A stretch of 64,000 nt of DNA from Tillus elongatus (Eukaryota; Arthropoda; Insecta; Coleoptera; Cleridae): positions 55,348,536 through 55,412,535 of the forward strand of contig OZ023270.1 of assembly GCA_964006375.1 (NCBI GenBank), written 5' to 3'. Under the pieces are notes generated by a model. It saw only the letters and a program-made list of their open reading frames with translations. It made no database searches and had not been told where the DNA came from. A program made the translations under genes and the position numbers. Shown piece by piece: positions 56,866 to 64,000 of the stretch. Each line of letters opens with the position of its first letter. Position 1 is the first letter of the stretch.

Positions 56866-57984
56866 CAAATCACAACGTACCCAATAAAACTTTGATCGCA
56901 AAGTGCAGGCTTGTCGTGGGGCTCAGAGCGGTAATTTGGAGTAATTTTCGTAGCTTCATCGTTTTTTTTAATCGTATTTTTTGTTTAATAGCATTATTAT
57001 TTTGTGGTTAACATTCCTCATCTTGGTAACACAATATTCAGGACTCTTGTTTATATGACCTCGTGTTATTTTGTAAGAGTAACACATGATGCGGTTTAAT
57101 TTCGAACCGTCTTGCAGATTTGATTTTTGTGGATTCACAATCAACAACCCACTACTTTCGTTCATGTAGGGAACAGTTGTTTGAATGCGTTTTTTTAAAT
57201 GCTTTCAAATGGTTTTACTTTTATATAAAGTTGAGCACTGATAATACATATTGAAAAACTCAATTCACAACACATTGCTTAGATCTGACGATCGTTTCCC
57301 CAACAAAATAAGCTTCATCAAAAGGTAAGTTAACTGAGCGAATAGCAGCTAACAATTGTTTTTGTAGTAGGCGTCTCGACATTCGAAGATAAAAATCCCC
57401 ATGAAGAAGGCATTTAACAAGTGCAAAACAAATTTTCACTATTTCTCGGGTGTCGTTTTACTTTGCTGTTCAGCCTTAGAACGGTATTGAATTGGATAAC
57501 GCATTATTAATAGGTGGGCTTGATCTGTTCTGGGGGAATTTATCGCTTTTTTTTACAGTTACATATAATTTTATATGCGTCTAATTGTCGTGATTGCTTG
57601 ACATATTTTATTAAGAATTAAATATCTGTTATCATGTCACCCACACATTCACACAGTCATTTAGTTTTTCACAAAATTATAAAGTTTGAAAAAAATGTGG
57701 CGAATAAAGAAAGATATTTGCTTGGAGGTTCTGTTACATAGATAGATATGTATTCAGTGGCAGGTCCCATTTAATGGAAAAGGAAGAACCATATTTGAGA
57801 ACTCCGGTGTGTCAAAATTTAAAGTAGGTATACTGTTCGGAAAATAAGCGTCAGATATGAAAAAAAAAACGTCTTCTTAAATTATGTCAAAATATGGCAC
57901 AAACTTATTGTATTGGCATGCCGTAGGACTTTGGACAATAGATAATACCTGATTACGGAATTTAAAAGAGAACGATCAAGTGTC
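56866..57984. other. Unassigned AT-rich sequence
   Basis: No ORF with motifs and no recognised repeat. Confidence 0.35.
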
Positions 57985-58720
57985 AAGATGTGCATCGCTC
58001 TGCAAGACCAATTTTTTGGAACCATTGAAAGCATTGGTTTTGTCCACGAAGCAATCTTAGAAAATCAACGGATTGGGCTAAAATATTTAGCACAAACATT
58101 GCATATTTCCTATGAATGTGTACTCTGCATTGTTTATCACGACTTGAGAATGAGAAAGGTGTCCGCAAAATGGATGCGGAAACGCTTGAACAAAGATTAG
58201 AAACGCACTCGTTTGACAATGTCGAAAGAAAGGTGACAGCGTTTGGAAGACGATTACTCAAACTATACCTCGCCTTGTCACTATGCACAAAATGTGTGTC
58301 CGTCTGTATGATCCAGACTAAAGAACAATTGAGAGCGTGGAAGCATTCCGGTTATCCACGACCCAACACATTATGTGTTCAAAAAGTCAGTTGGCAAGGT
58401 GCTTGCTGGATTTTTCTGAGACAAAGATGGGATAATTCTCCTAGATTTTTTGAAACCAGACAGAACTGCCACGGGAGCGTACTACAGTGGATTGATAAAA
58501 ACTAAATACGCGAAAAAATCCGTGGAAAAGTGGGAAAAGAGGGCAAAGGTGTGATATTTTTGTAAGATAATTCCCCTGCTTATAAGCTGTTGATTGAACT
58601 GTAAATAATTATAATTTTTTTTAATTGAGAGACCACCCGCCTTATTTTTGGATTTAGGACCATCTGACTATTTATTATTCCCAAAGCTCAAAAAAATTTG
58701 AAACGTAAACAGTTTTTGAT
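57985..58720 (+). pseudogene. Mariner transposase relic (D,D34D type)
   Basis: HTH part ENQRIGLKYLAQTLHISYEC, VLCIVYHDLRMRKVSAKWM with the RKVSA-type motif, then, in other frames, KSVGKVLAGFF, DKDGIILLDFLKP and GAYYSGLIK around the first catalytic Asp region. These are typical of mariner (Mos1/SETMAR-like) transposases. A stop at 58198 and several shifts; later part (YFW, LLIS) much decayed. Confidence 0.88.
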
Positions 58721-59409
58721 AACCACCGAAGTCATATGTGCCGTTTGAAGGCCAATATAACGAATTTTTTTTTAAAGGGCTTAGAATTATTTTATGAACG
58801 TTTTGCGAAATGTAGATTTTAATGTTTCTCATCTCTTGACGTCATATATTCTCATAGACTATTTTGGACACATTTAACAAATTTTGTTCATCGCACAAAA
58901 TCCATATGTTCTTTCCCTCCTTCAGCCTTTTAGAGGGACAAAAAATATTTTTGTATTCTTATAAGGTACATTTTTCCTTAACCTATAAACTTTCACTTTG
59001 GTACTATAATTGTGTTATGGGGTGGTTTTACGTGCCTTTTACTTTCTTTAAATCAAAGATTTTTCAAACGAATGTAAACTCTAATTATTTTCATTATTAA
59101 AATTTAAGCAATTATTCATTTAGTTATATTTTAGGATCGGCAATGTTCGAGCGGCAGAACGCGTATCCAAAAACATACCCCTTGATACCTTGAGACTAGT
59201 ATTTAAGTTTTACGGCCTTCAAGGGAGGTCTTGCCTAAATTTATTTGGAACACTAAAACCGAGCATCTGGGCTCAAATTCCCAAAAGTTTAGTATATATT
59301 CAGTCTTAGTGTATACCGAGTGACAACCACGTCACAATCATTTTAAAAGGACTGTTAAAGTAACTCTAGTTTAGGGAGTCTTATGCCAAGAATAAAACTC
59401 CGCATCTAG
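58721..59409. other. Unassigned AT-rich sequence
   Basis: ORF 58864-59100 has no recognised motif. Confidence 0.35.
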
Positions 59410-59830
59410 TTTTAAAAATTACTTTAATACAAAAAATAAAATTTATACCGATAACATTTTAACAGCACAATAAATTTTAAATACATCCTTTAATTTTAAA
59501 AGTTTCAGTATGATTAAAATTATAAAAAAAACTCTCAATAATTTTTAAATAAATCGCTCAATTCCAAAGGTTTCCCTCTGATTAAAATTATACTAAAACT
59601 CTTAATTCCAATAATACAAACCATAAGGTTATTTAAACAGAACTGTGTGGGAGATTTTCCCAATCTTAAAATGTACTAAATGTTACACAAACTTGATGCC
59701 GGAGAAACTAAATTATTTTAGCCCCCGGTATAATTGTTTCTAGTTTAATAATTGACTCTTTCTGAGCCTAATTATAGCTCTCAATTTTAGCTAACATCCC
59801 TTATAGCTACCAACTAAACCCTTAAGGCCC
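59410..59830. repeat. Degenerate AT-rich tandem repeats
   Basis: Phrases such as TGATTAAAATTATA and AAACTCTTAAT recur at roughly 90-100 bp (59510, 59580), with strong decay. Confidence 0.45.
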
Positions 59831-59833
59831 CAA

Positions 59834-60337
59834 GCCTTATCTTCTACTTTGTCTTATAAAATTTACAAAAAATTCCTTAACTGCTAAAATCCCTTTCATA
59901 AAAAAACAACCTCGAAATTTTAATCTGACTCCACTCACTCTGATTATAAGTCCAGCGCCCTACGGCTAAATCATTCTATACTAATTTAACTGACAGCCCA
60001 TGGCTCAAACATATCTATACAAATCTTATTTTTTTAAATTAATTCGGTACTCGAGACAGCTGGCCCAACTAAACCCTGGGGCCTTAAGGGTTTAGTTGGG
60101 CCAGCCTTATCTTCTACTTTGTCTTATAAAATTTACAAAAAATTCCTTAACTGCTAAAATCCCTTTCATAAAAAAACAACCTCGAAATTTTAATCTGACT
60201 CCACTTACTCTGATTATAAGTCCAGCGCCCTACGGCTAAATCATTCTATACTAATTTAACTGACAGCCCATGGCTCAAACATATCTATACAAATCTTATT
60301 TTTTTAAAATTAATCCGGTACTCGAGACAGCTGGCCC
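59834..60337 (+). repeat. Tandem duplication (2 x about 233 bp) joined by a palindrome
   Basis: 59834-60066 and 60104-60337 differ at only a few positions. The joint contains an inverted repeat GGCCCAACTAAACCCT / AGGGTTTAGTTGGGCC (60062-60077, 60087-60102). Confidence 0.92.
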
Positions 60338-62105
60338 ATTCTTAATATAAAAAAAGAACATTTAACAAAAATATTAACTGGAACGATTTCACCCAGAAAA
60401 ATCCGAGGCAATACACCAGCTCCGTACTCTGCCTTATCAGCCCCTATGGCCGTTGAACCACAATCGTTCGCGATAACCGCCCTTTCAAACAAAAGCTAAT
60501 TCTCTCACTGAAATCTCACTTACTTCTTAATTTACTTAGCAGAAACCCTTGACGATTATCCCGCGGCGGTACTGCCGAGCCGGAGGCCGGCTGCCTGACC
60601 CCTGCCCCCGACACGTACGTTTTTCTTCACTCTCGCCGAGTCCCCAAAACCACTTAGTTTGCGGAAATTTTCTGTTGCAACTCAAGTGGCCTCCTTAGAG
60701 GTTATCTACCCGTCCTATCGCCGCCGGTCCGTTTAGAATTACATTTCCTTTCATTGTGCATAAAATTGACCGTTGTACCGCGCGTTTTGCGCTTGATAAG
60801 GTGTTCTGATTACACGTAATTAAATACACTCAATTTCCGCCTGTTTGCGGCTTACATATTTTATGCATTTTATGATAGATAAATTAACGATAGTTAAATT
60901 ACTTGTGGCGATTTTTCATAACTTTTCTGAGATCAAATCAAACATTTCTGTATGTAGAAATATTATAAATCTAGATACTCAAACTGTAAGCACCTTGCTT
61001 ACAATCGTTATATAGGCAAATTGCATACAAAATTACACCAAAAGAGCTGTATCATGTTTGAGGATACAAAAATTTGTTTTTTCTCAATAAAACCGGTCAG
61101 GATGGTTGGCCTGGCCAATGAAAATTTATCCAGGCTACTAGCTGGAGGAAACATGCAAAACTTAAAAGTTACCTTTTCGTCGAGGTTTTAAATTCGTTAC
61201 CTCTTTTTTAGAGACATTTTTTTAATTCACTGAAAGAGGGAAACCACATACTGTGTTTTTATCCACGATCTACATTTTAAGTTTTTTTTTTCTAATCGCA
61301 TTTTAAAACGAAGATCCATTCTTCATTTTCCTAGACTGAATTATACATACATACATGATAATTCACAAAACAAACACAATGTATGTTTGAACCTTAAAAC
61401 TTTAAATAAAAACCAATATTTGTTTGTGAATTAATCTCATAATGTGTAATGGTAGATGGAGCATGCTGCTATACAAACAAACCAATCAATTTTAACATGG
61501 GAAACAACCAGCGGTGACATTATTATGCCATAAAACAACCCTATTTTGTTTTAAATTTGAAATTAATTCCGAAAGCAATAAATAAAATTGTTTACATTGC
61601 AATCAAATGAAATATAACAAAGCATTTTTACAAATGTATTCATATACTTCATATTAAAGTGGAAATTGGTGTAAATTTGCTTTTGGTTGCTGAAACGAGT
61701 CATATTTGTAATGGGAATTTTGTATAATACACATTCAGGAGTTTACTTTAACAATATCATAAAAAACATATTAATCACTCTAAATGTTTTAAGAAAATAT
61801 ATTTTAGATATCTTTTAGGGTATTAAAGAACCAATAACGAGAAAATAATGAAATTGTGTTGAATTTGCGTCATTAAATTGACGCTGGCTGTATTGCTAAT
61901 ATGATTACTAGCTTATTTTTAAAGAAAAAGTAATTCCTCTCAGACTTATCACATTCATCTTTTTCATCTTCCTTATTTAGTATAAAAACAGGTGCCTCTG
62001 TATGTAGAAAAATATTGATTCTGTAATAATAACGTTTCAACGTTGTTGTCAGGAATGTAGTAGGACTGATATAAAGAATAAAAATTAAAATAAACCCCAA
62101 ATATA
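60338..62105. other. Unassigned; GC-rich patch at 60540-60830
   Basis: The patch (GCGGCGGTACTGCCGAGCCG) has many CpGs and stands out; it may be a retroelement LTR/leader or promoter-like island. ORF 60310-60492 overlaps the tandem repeat end and is not convincing. From 60840 to 62105 plain AT-rich DNA. Confidence 0.35.
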
Positions 62106-62109
62106 GATT

Positions 62110-62259
62110 CTGGGGTTTTTAATTTTTGTCGAATTTCATTTTTTTTTAATCGCTGATAGAGAGGTTTCGATGGTGAGACTTTGTACATTTTTTTTTCAAA
62201 TGAGCGCGAACTTGGGCCCGTAGAACCGGAAACCAAGGTGCGTTTGAATTTTTATATGT

Positions 62260-62351
<92 letters not shown>

Positions 62352-62590
62352 CTTTCTTTTATTAATATCTTGGCTGAGTTCGTTGTCCAGCCCTATCGGG
62401 CCAGTTTTAAAAAAAATGGTATATTAAAAAATAACAAAATTATTTTGTTGAAATTTGGCTGGTATGTTGCCCTCGCAAATACCTTACTACGTACCAGAAC
62501 TCAACTTTCTAAGTTTATAGAAAATTGAGTTATACAAATTTCAACCATTTAATGAAAATTCGGTACCGTAATGCACTTGCTGCGTCCCGA
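62110..62590 (-). mobile_element. Family H copy, inverted
   Basis: 3' module 62115-62258 in reverse (CATCGAAACCTCTCTATCAGC on the minus strand), (TA)n 62262-62349, then sequence to the inverted 5' end GCACTTGCTGCGTCC at 62573-62588. Confidence 0.7.
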
Positions 62591-62599
62591 ATGTTTTTG

Positions 62600-62800
62600 T
62601 ATACAGTGGGGAACAGCCAAATGGAATAAATTCACTATCTTAATTATCGTGCATAAAGTGTGTATGCGTAGATATATAAATGTAGAAGAAGCGAAAATAG
62701 CTTGTCAGGACAAAGATGCATGGAGAAGCATTGTGATGTGCCTACCCCTTTATGGGAAACGCGTGACTGGCAGTAGTAGTAGTCATAACTGTTTCTAGTG
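62600..62800 (+). pseudogene. Possible LINE C-terminal tail
   Basis: Reads MRRYINVEEAKIACQDKDAW then RSIV, resembling the conserved DRxxWR ending of some non-LTR retrotransposon proteins. Weak. Confidence 0.3.
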
Positions 62801-62920
62801 ACAAGCTATAAATTTATTTTTCTCTTTGCATTTTAAGAAATTTATTAGTTTACGTGTACAAAGTTACCTGTTAATTAAACTACCACTTTCTACCTTATTC
62901 CTCTCATGAACCAAAAAATG

Positions 62921-62965
62921 TCTGGATGCAGGACGTGCATTATGGTAGCGAATTTACATAGAAAT
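62921..62965 (+). repeat. Isolated, diverged family H 5' end
   Basis: TCTGGATGCAGGACGTGCAT followed by TATGGTAGCGAATTTACAT; no body follows. Confidence 0.6.
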
Positions 62966-63007
62966 AATCTACCCAATTTTGTTAACGAAAATTATATATT
63001 TCTGCAT

Positions 63008-63150
63008 ACAGTGTGTCTAGCAGGACATACTGCTGCCTTACATGACAGACATGTGTTGGACAGCTGTCTAGCACGATAGACGGCTGTCTGTCCTGTTGCC
63101 CTGCTAGACAGCTGTCTGTCCTGCTAGACATCTGTCTGTTGTTCGCTCCT
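63008..63150. repeat. CTGTC/GACAG minisatellite with inverted copies
   Basis: Irregular alternation of CTAGCAGGACA, GACAGCTGTCTAG, GCTGTCTGTCCTG and CTGCTAGACA; both orientations intermixed, so the tract can fold on itself. Confidence 0.8.
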
Positions 63151-64000
63151 CGTATAGTGTAAAAGCAGTGGAATTTATAATCTTTATTTTGCGATAAGAA
63201 GAACAGACCAGAATTCCACGAATCGTCAAGAAGAACACAACTTAAGTAGTCAGCAACGCAAAACCGCGATATCGTATAGTACCGCTACCTTAAAATTATA
63301 TGTGTGTGTGATACAGTCAAACCAGCCTTAACAAATCCATTAAACGCACCAGCAACCCAGGATAGCCTTTTCCGGGACACGCACGAGTTTCTGTGAGTCC
63401 AGTACTCGACAAGAGAAGAAATTCACAAAGGTAAGTGGCTTTTTGGTCATTCACGAGTTTGCATCAATTTCCACTGCTTTTGCCCCTTCTCTTTTCATTA
63501 AAAACGTTACTTAATTAACAAACGCAAATTACAGTCCACTTTGTTCGTAATAGCCCGCTTAACGCCAATTTCTTCGCCCGCTCCAGCCCATTTCTTGGTC
63601 CTTCTCAGCCGGATAGTTTTTTTGTCTCGGAAATAATACGCAAGTAAATTTGGCTATTCAACTTTGTTAATTTTGAAAATAACTAAAGCGCGCTGGTTTA
63701 GCTGTATTCAATTCAGATTTTAAATTAATTTCCCGCAATTTTCATGTATATATCGCTAGAACCTTTATAATTATAGAATTTTTAAAAGTTATTTTCTTAT
63801 CGCAAGAATCCGCCATTCAGTTAAATTTTGCTTTATTTTGAACAACGAGCACGGCTTTAGGAGTCGACGCATATCATTTCACGCATATATCGCTCTTTGC
63901 TTCTGTTTCATTCTTATCAATTTGTACCTGAATAATTCTTTGTTTCACATTGGTACGTATATCTGTTATATTTCCATATACGAGGCCTATTCAATTAATA
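63151..64000 (+). other. Possible 5' exon and intron start of an unidentified unit
   Basis: A spliceable donor AAAG|GTAAGTGG at 63430-63431 follows about 280 bp of mixed-composition, non-coding-looking sequence with a TTTATAATC (TATA-like) at 63174. It could be the leader of a host gene or of a retroelement; no ORF follows before the window ends. Confidence 0.25.

Overview
The window is a repeat-dominated piece of an AT-rich animal genome, most likely an insect. The evidence is an env-bearing gypsy-type (errantivirus) LTR element, several mariner/IS630-type transposase relics of the kind common in insects, Penelope-like elements (PLEs) with GIY-YIG endonucleases, RNase-H-bearing non-LTR retrotransposons, tRNA-derived SINEs, and introns and splice sites of eukaryotic type. 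Nothing is bacterial. The only recognisable host-type coding sequence is one exon resembling the d4/DPF (BAF45) zinc-finger family at about 42.45-42.88 kb, and it carries an in-frame stop.

Layout. 0-2 kb: two PLE fragments placed head-to-head. 4.75-5.69 kb: a 936-bp hexamer array made of ordered blocks of variants. 6.4-6.7 kb: a small TIR element. 7.5-8.0 kb: first copy of a modular non-autonomous repeat family that always carries a (TA)n tract (called family H here). 8.0-9.5 and 21.0-21.2 kb: the two halves of one non-LTR retrotransposon, split by an 11,471-bp insertion (9516-20986) flanked by the 6-bp target duplication CAGGTA. The insertion is an almost perfect palindrome, with arms of about 5.7 kb and a 36-bp spacer. 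22-28 kb: mariner relic, SINE, family H, PLE with inverted ends. 28.2-33.6 kb: a duplicated LINE-derived segment; one copy is invaded by a head-to-head PLE pair and the other by a three-unit array of a hammerhead-ribozyme repeat plus a fourth inverted copy. 34.2-35.1 kb: mariner relic. 35.1-42.0 kb: a young errantivirus-like element with gag, protease, a stretch of integrase zinc finger and a full-length env, but no reverse transcriptase, RNase H or integrase core. 42-64 kb: more mariner, PLE, LINE, SINE and family H debris, a nested fold-back (54.3-55.7 kb), a tandem duplication joined by a palindrome (59.8-60.3 kb) and a CTGTC-type minisatellite (63.0-63.15 kb).

How the parts relate. PLEs seem central. 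PLE copies here repeatedly sit head-to-head, and the hammerhead-ribozyme array has the same head-to-head form and a 13-bp target duplication, as expected if PLE-type machinery mobilises it. The axis of the giant palindrome also lies between two oppositely oriented, 5'-truncated PLE copies, so a head-to-head PLE insertion may have seeded it. The ends of the palindrome (6-bp duplication, AGT...ACT termini) resemble Maverick/Polinton elements, but none of their core genes is present; the few ORFs it carries, each in two mirror copies, are unrecognised.

The best candidates for a new or under-described system are (1) the palindromic giant element with its TATA-driven, intron-containing gene, (2) the hammerhead-ribozyme (retrozyme-like) insertion with a paralogous empty site in the same window, and (3) the recently transposed errantivirus derivative that kept env but lost its replication enzymes. 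All identifications are by eye from the sequence; no database search was run.
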